64,000 nt of DNA from Xenopus tropicalis (GCF_000004195.4 NC_030678.2:151312547-151376546), one strand, 5' to 3'. Shown: positions 41,570 to 54,680, counted from the first letter of the stretch. The notes: generated by a model from the letters alone, not told the origin. Program-made: numbers and translations.

Positions 41570-43160
41570 TCAACAGGAATACAGTTTTCTGCTCGAAGGA
41601 GCAATAATCTTCAATACAATATTTGAACCTTCCTGAATTTTATCAGAGGCAAAGTGCACCGTGTGCTCCCTTTCCTTCAGTAACAGCAGTTCCACAGAGG
41701 GCGACCTGTTAGTCTTTACTTGCCCTTCACATGATTAAACTTAGATCACCGCAATACAGACAATATAATTGGTGTGCTTTAATTATACAGATGGTAATCG
41801 ATGTTGGTATAAAGGCTGTATGTATTAAAACTCTTACTTGTTCCAAAAAAGCTTTATTACTATACTTAATCTCCAAAAACAGTGATGTGTAAATTATTAA
41901 TTATGCATATATGTATATAATATAGTACAGTATAATTGCATATTCATATTTAATCACCTACATCATTTTTTAAAGGCAGCAATGTATCTACTGAAAATAA
42001 ATTTAATGCATAGAACAGTTTTAGATGAATTGTCATTAAATTCATAAATCAACGTAAAATATATGATGTAATATACAAAATAACGAGTATTTCGCTAACA
42101 GGTTATTAGAAGATGCTGCAGATTGTCCGCATTTTATTTCTTCCAAATGAAACTAAATAGCAGCTCTTAATGATACAGTTTATTTAATTAGCAGTCGGAG
42201 CTTTGCCTACATATGCACTGGGGCCACAAAGACTCATAAGAACACAATAAATTACACCCATAGAAATGTTCACCTAAACAACTGAATAAAAATGAGGGAG
42301 AAACATGTTTACAAAAAAGGAGACAAGAAATCCTGTGTTTCTTTTGATAGAGGACTTCTGTGAGTGCTTCTGGCTGTATTTACATAGACCTTTCTGATAA
42401 AGCTTACTTCGTTTTTACCTTTCCTTCTCATTTAAGTACCAAAAATTTGCTGAGATTGGCCAACAATGTTGTGGTTTTACACTGCTATTTCAATTTTACT
42501 CTCTGCTTCACAGTAATTCACATTCTCTGACACATACAACCACAAAACTTGGGCTTCTTACTAGGAACTCAAGAGCAGATAAGAAAAGTCACAAATAGCA
42601 ATTTCAGTGCCTACAATGTTATGTAAACATTAAAAACAAACAAGTGCACACCAGGAATGCTTTACAATGTTCACCTGTTTGTTTTTTAATGTTTGTATAC
42701 CTTGGCATAATCAGGTAGCACCCAGGTCATTTGTTTTGTTGTTATGTATAAACAATTTTTGGATGGTTTGGCTAGATCAAAGCAGACTCACTGCCCCAGA
42801 TTTGGCTTGACATGAATGCCTCCTTCCCATTGGTTCTTTACAAATGAAATAAATCATAATGTATTTTTTAAGAGGAAATGTAGCTTATACAAAGGGGATC
42901 ATTATACACTGCCCTACAAATCCCGACCCCCAGGTTGGTAGGCATTGATAAGGCTTAATCTGAGAAAGCTATTTTATTGGTTGAAATAATCTCTGGTGTT
43001 CAAACAATAATCAAATATTTTTACATAAATTCTTTGCTTTTACAAAGTTAAAATCCAGAAATATTTTATAGCTACCTCTATAGCCTGGACAAGGTTAAAT
43101 GAAATTAGGTGGAAGAGCGCAATTGATTGAAAAAATTGTTAATAGAAGTAGAGAATGTCA
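41570..43160. other. Intergenic unique sequence; candidate conserved stretch
   Basis: About 1.6 kb nearly free of recognisable repeats. 41930-42260 is AT-rich with several TAAT-type words (TTTAATTAGCAG, TCTTAATGATAC) and the texture of a conserved enhancer. No exon seen. Confidence 0.3.
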
Positions 43161-43980
43161 CACGGGGGAGGGGACATTTATCAAAATTTGAATTTGTGAA
43201 TTTGACATTTTTTTTTAATTCAAAACTCACCAAACTCAAAAGTGCACTAATTTATTAAAAAGCCTGAATCTCAAAAACTTTAAAAAAAATCACATATTTT
43301 GCCTTAGTGAGTACAATTCAAGGAGTTTGTAAAAACAGCTCAGTAGACTGAGAAGTTAGTAGAACTAACATCAAAGTTCCTTGCATACAGTGGTCTAACA
43401 CAATTTCAGATTCAAATTCTGATAATATTTGAGTGAATAAACCAAAACTTTAATTCCAGTCTTCTCTAACAAACTCAATTCCCATTGTATTTCTGATACA
43501 AAAAATAAAAGGCTTTTATGGCCCAATAATATAGAAATATAAAAGTGAAGTCTTTACAATAGGGTGGTCCCTTCTTCAGGCTGACATTTACACAATAAAG
43601 TTACTGAAACCTGTACATGTGTGTCATTGTTTATATGTAAAAGAGAGATAAGGTTCATGTGGGGTTATGTAATACACGGCACTAGGTTTGCCCAGAAGCA
43701 GTAACCCATAGCATCAAACCAGGAGGTAGAATTTTTCTGGTCACCTGTTTAAAAACAAACATCTTATTGGCTGCAATGAGTTGCTGCTTTTAGGCAAGCT
43801 TAGTGTCTTTTATTACATATAGGGGATGGAGTTGGAGATTCTAAACCAGTCAATCTATTGATAATAGGTATGAAAGGTCTGTGGCAATTTTAATTGAAAT
43901 GTTAATGTTAGCTTTGGTAAAGTCATGACTGACCCAGAATAACTGAACAGTTTTTTTTATAAGAGATATTAACCCATGCC

Positions 43981-44338
43981 TAAAGGTGGCCATACACGGG
44001 CAGATCCGCTCGTTTGGCGATGTCGCCAAGTGAGCAGATCTTCACCCGATATCCCCACCTATGGGTGGCGATATCGGGGAGGCATGTCGGTGAATTCGAT
44101 CGTTTGGCCCTGGGGCCAAACGATCGAATTCTGCACGCGGCAATGGGGCAGTCGGTTCGGGGACCGCATCAACGAGACGATGCGGTCCCCGATCCGACGG
44201 GATTTTCTAACCTGGCCGACCGGTATCTGGCCAATTTCAGGCCAGATATCGGTCGGCCAGTCCGATCGTTTCTGCCCCTACACGGGCCGATAAGCTGCCG
44301 AGTCGGTCCAAGGGATGGGGACCTTATGGGGACCTTAA
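43981..44338. mobile_element. Palindromic GGCCATACACGGGC MITE
   Basis: TAAAGGTGGCCATACACGGG at the left; CTACACGGGCCGATAAGCTG and GGGGACCTTAAGG at the right. The centre is GC-rich and strongly self-complementary: GAATTCGATCGTTTGGCCC / GGGCCAAACGATCGAATTC and GGGGACCGCATC / GATGCGGTCCCC. Sisters at 25919 and 55778. Confidence 0.85.
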
Positions 44339-45236
44339 GGTTAGTCCTTTTTAAGTAAATTCTGTCACTGTGATTTAAAGCAACCCTTAAAATTGCACAG
44401 TATAAATAGTAGTCTGCAGTACGTAATCATCTTTCTTCAGAGTTTCGGGTCTGTTTTTTCCCTATGGTGGGAAATTGAATCATGTAGATATGGCGCATAT
44501 GAAAGTATTTAGAATTGTGTCATCCTGGTGTCTATTAAAAATGTCCATATTATCTGTGCGCAAAACATAAAGGCATGGCCAGCATCTTCAGAGATTATAA
44601 AAAATGTGCCAACAGGCTGTAGTTTGAATAAAGGCTGAAGCAGTTCATCTGCGTGAAGGTGCTCTCCTCTTTTTCTGTGATATTCCAAAAAGCCATGCGG
44701 TGGGCCATTGGGCATTGACGCATCATGCCGTGGGAGCAGTAAGGCTGAGCGTTTATATATTCAATTTTCTGAAATAATACAATTCTGACAATATTTTCAA
44801 AATGTGTATTTGGCCACTGCTTTGTCTCAGCCATTTGTGTATCACTGGTTGCAAGTCTTATGTTGTTCTTCTAAGTGTCGCCTGTAGGTTTTTACAGTAG
44901 CTATGGGGTTGTGTTCTTGCCACTGTCTATACTGGAGATTTCTCCTCGGGTATCTGTGGCCCATCAGCATCATCTGCACTTAAAAAGGTCACTCATCTAG
45001 TATAATGTTGTCTCAATTGTGGATGAGTTCTGGTTTGTGACTTGGCTGTTGCTGATTTGTTAGTTAAGATCTCAGTGTTTCTAAATGAAGGTCCAACTAT
45101 CACCTGAATGGAGGCCCACTTATCACCACTATTCACTATGGAAAGTAGTGTACTGGGACATTAAGACTACCACTGTTTTCAGAATAATTATAGAATCAGT
45201 CAAAATTCCCTCTGTGTCTAAAGTCCTCCTGGCATT

Positions 45237-45406
45237 CAGCGTCGGACTGGGCCCAGACCAGAACCCCCCAGGGTGCTCCCTCCCTCAACACATCGCAGGT
45301 GAGTTTCAAAGGGTGTTGGGGGCTCCTGCGGGAGGGTGAAGGCGGCAGGGGCCATAGGGAGGTGCAGGGGCCCCTGGTGGGCCCTGCAACCCCCAGTCCG
45401 ACCCTG
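45237..45406. mobile_element. hAT-like MITE with CAG(G/C)GTCGGACTGGG ends
   Basis: 170 bp, CAGCGTCGGACTGGGCCCAG ... CCCCCAGTCCGACCCTG, exact 8-bp duplication CTGGCATT (45229-45236 and 45407-45414). Confidence 0.92.
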
Positions 45407-45784
45407 CTGGCATTCATTGTACAAGAAGTATGGGACAATGCAATTTATAATTCTATCAAGAAGTATAAGACAAAGCTCATGACTGATCCTAAAATGCTGA
45501 AGGAGTTTCCCCTTTAAGTTCAGTCATAATGAAATGTAGCCAGGTTAGCTCTTGGCTTATCTGGCCATAAAAATTAATGCTTTGAATTGAAATGTGACCC
45601 CCCATACTAACAAACTGATATTCACAGGCATTGAAACAAGAGTTTTCATCATCTGTCAGAAAGCATCTGATTTTCAATTCCATTTTAACCAATAAAATGC
45701 TTCTCTAACATGATTGGTCTGACTGTTTAAATATGCTTCTTTGTATGTCAAATGGAATTTTATATAAAATTGTCCTTAAAAAAT

Positions 45785-46475
45785 GGTCCTTAAACCCATT
45801 ATCCAGAAAGCTCAGAATTAAAGGAAACCCGCTGTAATAATAAAACAGTACCTGTACTTGATCCCAACTAAGATATAATTACCCCTTATTGGGGGCATAA
45901 CAGCCCTATTGGGTTTATTTAATGGTTAAATGATTCCCTTTTCTCTGTAATAATAAAACAGTACCTGTACTTGATCCCAACTAAGATATAATTACCCCTT
46001 ATTGGGGGCAGAACAGCCCTATTGGGTTTATTTAATGGTTAAATGATTCCCTTTTCTCTGTAATAATAAAACAGTACCTGTACTTGATCCCAACTAAGAT
46101 ATAATTACCCCTTATTGGGGCAGAACAGCCCTATTGGGTTTATTTAATGGTTAAATGATTCCCTTTTCTCTGTAATAATAAAACAGTACCTGTACTTGAT
46201 CCCAACTAAGATATAATTACCCCTTATTGGGGGCAGAACAGCCCTATTGGGTTTATTTAATGGTTAAATGATTCCCTTTTCTCTGTAATAATATAACAGT
46301 ACCTGTACTTGATCCCAACTAAGATAAAATTAATCCTTATTGGGGGCAGAACAGCCCTATTGGGTTTAATTAATGTTTAAATGATTTCTTAAGCAGTGCT
46401 AAGGAAAGAGATCTAAATTACAGAAATACCCCTTCTCTGGAGGTCCTGAGCATTCTACTTAACAGGTCCCATAAC
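45785..46475. mobile_element. CAGGTATGGG MITE with 113-bp internal tandem array
   Basis: Left terminus lost (starts at CCCATTATCCAGAAAGCTCA), right end AACAGGTCCCATAAC. About 4.5 copies of the same 113-bp unit as at 31226. Confidence 0.88.
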
Positions 46476-46839
46476 TTTATAATTTGTTAGAATAAGCATG
46501 CTGTGCTTGGGTAAACCCAATCTGTTTGGAAGGTAACTGGTTAGTTGGTTAGTGTAGCCCCATTTTACCCTGAAATATTTGATACATCATACAGTACTTA
46601 GTAAAGAAAGAAAACCTGTTCTGGTGTCATTTTATAGAGTCTCAGTCTGTGCAGGATATATATATATTTCAAAAGAGCAGAAATATTTTGACACCTCTGC
46701 TGAAGGATTCAACTACCTGAACTGAAAGTGAATCTATATTTCTGTGCTGCTGCCACTGCTCTACTTTGGGCTAACAGAATGTGCTGGTACCATCCTGTAA
46801 ATAATGGAACATTGACTTCAATGAACAACTGCACATCCT

Positions 46840-46950
46840 TAATACATTATACAATGAGGGGCAGAAGTAGTGACACCCAAAAATACATTAAATACAGTGA
46901 GAGGCAGTGGGAACTTTCACCCCAGACACATTAAATTCAGTAAGAGGCAA
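46840..46950. repeat. Short tandem repeat, about 50-bp unit
   Basis: ACATTAAATACAGTGAGAGGCAG and ACATTAAATTCAGTAAGAGGCA are two neighbouring diverged units preceded by a weaker one. The unit resembles the tandem block at 63750-63990 only loosely. Confidence 0.5.
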
Positions 46951-47376
46951 TGATCTCTGACATGCTCCTATGCCCTGCCTAGTGATAGACATGACAATAG
47001 CACCCATGCAGGAGAAATAATAGAAAACCCCAGGTCCCAATGCGACTTGGGAAAGAACACTAAGCAAGTGAAACACTAGTTTATATAAAAGCAGTTCTAT
47101 TGTACAGTGATGGCTCCTTTTCAAAGAATGCCAAATGCTCAGAATGCACAAATATTACAGTTAAAACAATTGTTGATTTAAGAATAAAATTGTAAATGGT
47201 AGAATGAATTATTTGTTAATGTAGCAATAAAAACTACACCATAATAATCATGACACAATCCCTTTAAACCACAGTGTAACCATGGGGCCAGTTCTTCTAG
47301 CAGAACAGATAAATTGTGTAGAAAACAATAGTTTAAGTTCTTACACAGGGAGATAAATGGGATCAAATGTCATTCA

Positions 47377-47719
47377 TAGTGATGAGCGAATCTGTTCCGC
47401 ATTTATTGTTTCGTCGCCCGCGGCTATTATTTTGTCGCGTGGCTATTATTTCGTCGCCCGCGGCTATTATTTTGTCGCATGGCTATTATTTCGTCGCCCG
47501 TGGCTATTATTTTGTCGCACGGCTATTCTTTTGTCGCGCGGCTATTCTTTTGTCGCACGCGGCTATTATTTCGTCGTGCGTCTATTCTCTTGACGCCTGC
47601 GACTATTCTTTTTTGACGCCGGCGACAATTTTTGGACGTGCAACGAATTTTTCCGCGGCAAATTTTTTCATCCGTTTCGCAAAACAATCCGCCAATGGCG
47701 AAACGCGGAAATTCGCGTT
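47377..47719. mobile_element. TAGTGATGAGC hAT MITE, truncated, with internal short repeats
   Basis: Left end TAGTGATGAGCGAATCTG intact, right end cut after GCGGAAATTCGCG. 47410-47600 is an array of GGCTATTATTTCGTCGCCCG / GGCTATTATTTTGTCGC units (about 20-24 bp each). Confidence 0.85.
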
Positions 47720-48589
47720 TTTATTAAAAGGATATATAATAATAATAATCAGACTTTCCTGAATAATACTTCCACAGTTACATGACACATATGATATTTC
47801 TAGATTAGAGCTGATGCCACAAATGTGTTGTAAAATCCCCCATTGCTTTATTATAAATTACTGGTTGTGACACGTGCCGTACACTGACTATTCAGGCACA
47901 AGGACCTAAAATGCATGTAGTCCCCAAGTGGCCTAACCTTGTTATATTTCCAACCCAACAACTATCTAGAGCAGCCAGAATCCCAATTACCAATTATTCC
48001 AGTCAAAGCTGCTGCCAAACACAAGTACTCCCAACATCACATGGATAAATTATCACACACTAGTGAGCAAGGTGTAAATATTCAGGAAAAAGATGAAAAA
48101 AAGGAAGTTAAGCCAATGGCTGCAAAATTATTTACTAGGGTTCAAATCATCATCACCCCATGAAAATCATAGGAGGACTCATTTATTTATGGCGTGCTTT
48201 GGTCCAAAGTGCAAAAAGCAGGTGTAAGCTGGCTAGTTGTTTTTGCACTTTTTGCACTTTACCCTGTGTACTGCCACCAGTGCCTGTGGGCATATACACT
48301 GAAAAAAGTGCAGGTCCTTGCACCCTTGAATAGACCTATGTGGTGAAGAGTAAAACTGGCCCACTTTGCCAAGAAGTCAAGAAACTGCGTCAATATATGG
48401 AAAAATCAAGGAAATGCATAGAAATCCATGGCAATGATAAATTGCATTGGGGCTAAGGTGTTTTTGTCGGCCAGTCTGGATGGTGCACCAGGTTAAGCAC
48501 AGGCTCTCTCAAATTGACACTTGGCAACAAAACGCACTTGTTGAGTGTGCTAATCATGATGCAGGAAGGCAGATCACATGGTGAAATTC

Positions 48590-48676
48590 TAGGCGATTCA
48601 CAAAAATTTTGCATCTGGTGAAACTACAAGTTTCGCTGCAAATCTGTATCAGGCAAAAGACTTTGCTCATTCCTAG
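48590..48676. mobile_element. Decayed TAGTGATGAGC hAT MITE fragment
   Basis: GGCGATTCACAAAAATTTTG ... CGCTGCAAATCTGTATCAGG and TTTGCTCATTCCTA retain the family's right end only. Confidence 0.55.
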
Positions 48677-49239
48677 ACCTGAGCTTCCTCAGTGAATACA
48701 GCACCGGAGGCAATAAGTACTTTCTGCCCCCCTACCCATCATTCAGATGCGCAAAATCCAAACTGAATTTTTAATCCAGGGGAAGCTCCAGACTGGAGGT
48801 ACAGGTATGCCCTGACAGAAGTGACTGTATAAACTGTATAATGCCCTTTTAATAAGATGGACTAATGCACCAGAGCCTGGTACATTATTAAAACCCTTTT
48901 GTCTTTTCCAGACACATCATTTCTCAACTGCCTGCCTGTACTATTCAGATTGTTATAAGCACTGACAATGACATAAAGCAGCTCACAGAGCTGGAACAAA
49001 AGCTTTGCTGTTGAGATGGGATGACTTTTGTAAATATGTTAAGTACCAGAATGTGATGTAACACGCAACTTCCCCACAAAACACCGTTCCACTGACTGCC
49101 AGTAAGACAGCTGCTCTTAGTATCTTTTCCGCATTGCTGAATTCTGTCACTGGTGTAACCACTTTTTAGTTGTAATACAGACAAGTCCAGCTAGGATGGA
49201 TTAAAGCATGGCATATACTGAACTCTCTTTCGTAGGAAA

Positions 49240-50150
49240 GGCCTTCACTATGTGGAAGAGTGATCATGGATGGTGTTGTTGAACTGCCAGATGTAATAAA
49301 GTAAGTAGAAAAGAACACCAGAAGCTCTTTGCAACAAAACTGAACTGGTTTATTGTCCAAGACAATGAAATGCAGGGTTCAGCAAAATACTCACAACAGA
49401 TGAACATCAGTAGATGCAGGTTCAATGTAGAGCAAGCAAATGTAAATATTCACCATCACGGAGGGTAGCTTAGATAGTAACAAAGTCCTTAGGGTTTCTA
49501 CCTCTAGTGCAGTGATTCCCAACATGGGGCAACATGTTGCTCCCCAACCCCTTGGATGTTGCTCCCAGTGCCCCCAAACCAGGGAGTTATTTTTGAATTC
49601 CTGACTTGGTGGCAAGTTTTGGTTGAATAAAACAAGATTTACTACCAAATAAAGCCCCTGTAAGTTGATAGGGTGCATAGAGGCACCTAATAGCCAATCT
49701 TAGCCCTTATTTGGCTCCTCCATGAACTTTTATGGTGCTTGTGTTGCTCTCTAAGTCTTTCTACATTTAACTGTGGCTCACGTGTAAGAAAGCCTGGGGA
49801 CCCCTGCTCTAGTGGATCCCATACAGCAGACCTAGATCAGGGAGAAAACTATGCCTGATACCCTTGTCAGTACTGCGGTCCCTTCACTAAGGCAGCAGAG
49901 CTGTAAGGAGAATACTCCCAGCTATCTCTCCTGGTTGGAGCTCTTTATAACTAAAGCTGACTATCTCACTTTCCTAGAAAGATATCCTGCACTTACTAAA
50001 TCCTCTTCCACAAGCTCCCTGCTCCCCGACTTCACTAGAGAGGATGGGTTTTCTCTAGGGCCAGACACTTCTGGGCCATGTGAATCCCAAACTTCCTGGA
50101 GCACATCTACACAGATGAACGGCTAAGAAGAAAAGGCCAAGAAGAAAGAT
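49240..50150 (-). mobile_element. Possible LTR fragment (antisense), interrupted
   Basis: On the minus strand a polyadenylation-type hexamer (CAATAAACCAGTTCAGTTTT, about 49340-49358) precedes TTGCAAAGAGCTTCTGGTGT, with a C/T-rich region on the far side of the 49510-49806 insertion. No partner LTR or internal genes. Tentative; an unrelated transcript-like unique sequence is possible. Confidence 0.3.
49510..49806. mobile_element. hAT-like MITE, CAGTGATTCCCAA ends
   Basis: 297 bp, CAGTGATTCCCAACATGGGG ... AAGCCTGGGGACCCCTG, exact 8-bp duplication CTCTAGTG (49502-49509 and 49807-49814). It interrupts a longer sequence with LTR-like features (49240-50150). Confidence 0.9.
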
Positions 50151-50399
50151 GCTCCCCTAACAAAGCATCATATTAAAGTGGTTATACCTATGGGCAAATA
50201 AAGTACAATGTGTAAACAGGAAAAATAGATAAATGGGTCTCTGCCCAGTAACAATGGAAATAAGGAATATAGGGTTTAAAGCTATAGGGATTGTATATAA
50301 TAATAATAAAATAAATCCCATATCAAATATTAAAGAAGAAATGGACATTCTTTTTAATAGAAAGTACAGTATGGCTTCTTTTAGTTTAGGAGCATCCAA

Positions 50400-50740
50400 T
50401 AGTGATCAGCGCACATATTTCAGCAGGCTCTGGGTATAGAGCAAGGGTTGGGCCTAATGGTCCTCACATTAAAAGAAGTGGGCCTGCTAACAATCAGTTT
50501 TATTGGAATTTTTTTTTTAAATGTGGCACAAAATACCAATAGACCCCAATTTTATTTTGCATGCAAAACCCTTGCAGTGAAAAGTCGCCACAGGAAAAGT
50601 TGCCACAAGAACAAGCCCATAGACACCGCCATATTTTGTGTGGAAAAATGCTAATTGTGAATTTTTGCTGTTTCACAAATTTTCCTGCAGTTTTGCTAAT
50701 GTTGTTTGGTCAAGCAAAACAGGGCAGATTCTCACCACAT
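50400..50740. mobile_element. Decayed TAGTGATGAGC hAT MITE
   Basis: TAGTGATCAGCGCACATATT TCAGCAGGC at the left and GGGCAGATTCTCACC at the right, with GTGAATTTTTGCTGTTTCAC inside. Confidence 0.55.
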
Positions 50741-50870
50741 ATGACAGAATGTGAACCCTAAAAATATATTAAGCTCAGTACAAGGTTTCTTGTGTGTATA
50801 CACAATCATTAGGTAAGCAACCCCAACACCATGAAGAATTTAGTCAAAATACCAACCAAGAAATCTTATA

Positions 50871-51423
50871 CAGGTATAGGACCCATTATCCAGAAACCCG
50901 TTATACAGAACGCTCCAAATTACGGAAAGGCCATCTCCCATAGACTCCATTATAAGCAAATAATTAACATTTTTACAATGATTCCCTTTTTCTCTGTAAT
51001 AATAAAACAGTACCTGTACTTGATCCCCACTAAGATATAATTACCCCTTATTGGGGGCAGAACAGTCCTATTGGGTTTATTTATTGGTTAAATGATTTCC
51101 CTTTTCTCTGTAATAATAAAACAGTACCTGTACTTGATCCCAACTAAGATATAATTACCCCTTATTGGGGACAGAACAGTCCTATTGGGTTATTTAATGG
51201 TTAAATGATTCCCTTTTCTCTGTAATAATAAAACAGTACCTGTACTTGATCCCAACTAAGATATAATTACCCCTTATTGGGGGCAGAACAGCCCTATTGG
51301 GTTTATTTAATGTTTAAATGATTTTTTTAGTAGACTCAAGGTATGGAGATCCAAATTACGGAAAGGCCCCTCATCTGGAAAACCTCAGGTCCCGAGCATT
51401 CCGGATAACAGGTCCCATACCTG
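50871..51423. mobile_element. CAGGTATGGG MITE, about three internal units
   Basis: CAGGTATAGGACCCATTATC ... GGATAACAGGTCCCATACCT, TA flanks, about three 113-bp units. Confidence 0.92.
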
Positions 51424-51429
51424 TACTAC

Positions 51430-52665
51430 AAACAGTTTCAAATAGTAACTGCAGATTAAGCTATGATTCTAATTCCTAGTGTTGGAACCTTCTATTGGAA
51501 CATTATTGTCTGATGAGCTTTAGGTTTGGTTTTTCTACTGATCTGGGTAAAGAAGAGCTGCCGTGAACATTAAAGATTTATTGATTATTCACTCTGTTAA
51601 TTGATTTAATGTACAAAACATTTTCATTCTGAGAAGAATTTCTAAGTTGAAGTAACAGATATTAAATACATGTTTAGGTGGGTTCCAATTCATGTCAGTG
51701 TATTGTGGCCAAAATAAAGGCAAATTATATTCTTGAATAAAAATGTTTGTGGCCAAGTAGTTGAAATTATGCCAATGTATTGTTAAAGCTTTGTCCAATG
51801 ATGCCCTCTTGTGGTCTAAAACAATATTAACATATTATTAATATTATATAACTTTAATTAGCTTTTATTTTAAATTCTATCTTTACCAGAATAACCTACG
51901 GAGCTGCAATTTTCTTCTTGTACATACAGGAATCACTAAGTGGGTAGTGTACAAAAGTGACAAATATTGCTCCAGGTTTTGTAACCTTAGCAACCATCAG
52001 TAAGCAGCATGTACTGGGGGTTGCTGGGTTGCTATAGGGGTTTCTATAGGTTACTAGACCAGATGCACACATTGTATTTTATAGTACATCGCCCTCTATA
52101 ATTGTGATTGCTGTTCATGCAGTTGTGCTACTGTGAATTCATAATTTGGACATTGGATACTAATGGCTGAGCGCAGTTGAGGGCGGCTGATCTGTATACC
52201 ACAGGAGAATGGAAGAGCACCCCCAAATACATTTATATTTTTTCTATTTCTGCCTTGTGTTGAATAATGAATAAATAAAAAAAGGAATACAGACTCTGAC
52301 TAACAGTAACAAGACCTACGTCAGGTTCCAACAGTTCCTGGATGGATGGAACATCTTGGTTCACGCAGATGCCCTGCCTCTATGATGTGTCCCCTCTGTG
52401 AGAATTCATTTTGAATGAGTGTGTATTGACACCAGTGTATGTTGGTCTGACCCAGAGACCTTTCAGCATCGTTTGTTTTTGCAGTCACTATGTATGGCAG
52501 CCATTTTATTGATTTCACCTGAGAAGTATAGTAACACCCTTCCTCCAACAGCTTCTGTAGATGGATATGGAGTATTTTAAATTCAGTTTAAAGAAAGATA
52601 AAATGAATTGCTGATAAATATGATTGTCACTCACAGCTGTCATATGCGACAGCCATGTATTATAC
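51430..52665. other. Intergenic unique sequence
   Basis: No recognised repeat boundaries, exon or RNA gene. Confidence 0.4.
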
Positions 52666-52669
52666 AGTA

Positions 52670-54273
52670 CAGGTATGGGACCTGTTATCCAGAATGCTCA
52701 GGACCTGGGGTACTCTATATAAGGATTGTTTCATAAACATAATTTAAACATAAAATAAACCCAATAGGATTGTTTTGCCACCAATAAGGATTAATTATAT
52801 CTTAGTTGGGATCAAGTACATTACATTACATTACATTAACATTTATTTATAAAGCGCCAACATATTCCGCAGCGCTGTACAATAAGTGGGTTACATACAT
52901 TGGACATACAGAGTAACATATAAAGCAATCAGTAACCGATACAAGAGGTAAAGAGGGCCCTGCCCAAAAGAGCTTACAATCTACAAGGAGAAAGGGTTGA
53001 GACACAAGGTGTGGGAATGGGCATGACCAGAGATGTGAGAGGTGGGGCACAGGGTATTGCTAAACTAGATTAGGGTAAGCTTCTCTGAATAAATGTGTTT
53101 TTAGAGATCTCTTGAAGGCAGAGAGATTGGGAGAAAGTCTGACAGTTTGTGGGAGTGAATTCCAGAGAAGGGGGGCAGCCCTTGCAAAGTCTTGAATGTG
53201 AGCGTGTGAGGAGGGAATGAGAGAGGAGTTGAGGAGCAGGTCAGTAGAGGAGCGTAACAAGCGGGTTGGATGGTACCTAGAGATGAGTTCAGAGATGTAG
53301 GGTGGGGCAGAGTTATGGACTGCTTTAAATGTGAGGGTCAGTACAGGTACTGTTTTATTATTACAGAGAAAAGGGAATCATTTAACCATTAAATAAACCC
53401 AGTAGGGCTGTTCTGCCCCCAATAAGGGGTAATTATATCTTAGTTGGGATCAAGTACAAGGTTCTGTTTTATTATTACAGAGAAAAGGGAATCATTTAAC
53501 CATTAAATAAACCCAATAGGGCTGTTCTGCCCCCAATAAGGGGTAATTATATCTTAGTTGGGATCAAGTACAGGTACTGTTTTATTATTACAGAGAAAAG
53601 GGAATCATTTAACCATGAAATAAACCCAATAGGGCTGTTCTGCCCCCAATAAGGGGTAATTATATCTTAGTTGGGATCAAGTACAGGTACTGTTTTATTA
53701 TTACAGAGAAAAGGGAATAAATTAACCATTAAATAAACCCAATAGGGCTGTTCTGCCCCAATAAGGGGTAATTATATCTTAGTTGGGATCAAGTACAGTT
53801 ACTGTTTTATTATTACAGAGAAAAGGGAATCATTTAACCATTAAATAAACCCAATAGGGCTGTTCTGCCCCCAATAAGGGGTAATTATATCTTAGTTGGG
53901 ATCAAGTACAGTTACTGTTTTATTATTACAGAGAAAAGGGAATCATTTAACCATTAAATAAACCCAATAGGACTGTTCTGCCCCCAATAAGGGGTAATTA
54001 TATCTTAGTTGGGATCAAGTACAAGGTACTGTTTTATTATTACAGAGAAAAGGGAATCATTTAACCATTAAATAAACCCAATAGGGCTGTTCTGCCCCAA
54101 TAAGGGGTAATTATATCTTAGTTGGGATCAAGTACAGGTACTGTTTTATTATTACAGAGAAAAAGGAAATTGTTTCATAAAATTTGAATATTTTGATTAA
54201 AATTGAGTCTATGGGAAATAGCCTTTCTGTAATTCAGAGCTTTCTGGTTTCCAGATAACAGATTCCATACTTG
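52670..54273. mobile_element. CAGGTATGGG MITE with large array, split by a LINE
   Basis: CAGGTATGGGACCTGTTATC ... AACAGATTCCATACTTG, TA flanks. About seven 113-bp units follow the LINE inserted at 52820-53339. Confidence 0.9.
52820..53339 (-). mobile_element. 5'-truncated LINE inserted in the MITE array
   Basis: On the minus strand the frame ending at 53060 gives FARAAPLLWNSLPQTVRLSP and FKRSLKTHLFREAY, a CR1/L2-type reverse transcriptase C-terminus. The 3' UTR follows (GATTGTAAGCTCTTTTGGGC), then TTTATAAATGTTAATG and (TAATG)n, the repeat tail. Short duplication AGTAC at 52815-52819 and 53340-53344. Confidence 0.88.
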
Positions 54274-54354
54274 TATATGACAATAGATATATTATAATGT
54301 TCAGTGTTTAATATTGTCACTAAATGTATGAGGAATAAATAATACAGTTATGGG

Positions 54355-54535
54355 ACCTGTGAGGGGGGAGGGGAAGAGGCGGGTCCATGACCTCACGAGG
54401 ACGATCGCCGCATCAGTGTCAGTGAATCCGGCCTGCTTGTCCTAATTTGGGAAACCCGACAGGAGGTTTTGTCCCAGACAGCCCTAATGAAAACCAGGCT
54501 GTCTGGGTCAAAGCCGGACAGGTGGCAACCATAAG
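54355..54535. mobile_element. GGTTGCCACCT hAT-like MITE, partly decayed
   Basis: The right half matches 57100-57315: GACAGGAGGTTTTGTCCCAG, AAAACCAGGCTGTCTGGGT, GGACAGGTGGCAACC. It interrupts a CAGGTATGGG fragment (TTATGGGACCTG before, AAGTACAAGGTACTG after). Confidence 0.7.
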
Positions 54536-54680
54536 TACAAGGTACTGTTTTATTATTAGAGAGAAAAGAGAAATAATTTCTAAAAATTTTAATAATTTAT
54601 TTAAAATGGAATCTATGGGAGAGGCCTTCCCATAATTCAGAAACTTTCTGGATAACAGGTTTCCAGATCAGGTCCTATAG
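54536..54680. mobile_element. CAGGTATGGG MITE, right-end fragment
   Basis: AAGTACAAGGTACTGTTTTA ... GGTTTCCAGATCAGGTCCTA. Confidence 0.7.

Noticed and set aside
45085..45339. 84-codon frame around a GC-rich patch
   Set aside because: It runs into the 170-bp hAT-like MITE at 45237-45406 and has no recognisable domain.
47357..47762. Open frame with repeated RGYYFVA-type peptide
   Set aside because: It is the short tandem repeat of a truncated hAT MITE, not a gene.
48186..48520. GTGCAAAAAGCAGG / TTTTTGCACTTTTTGCAC inverted stretch as a possible RNA gene
   Set aside because: More likely another dispersed MITE; no promoter, conserved fold or processing signal could be supported.
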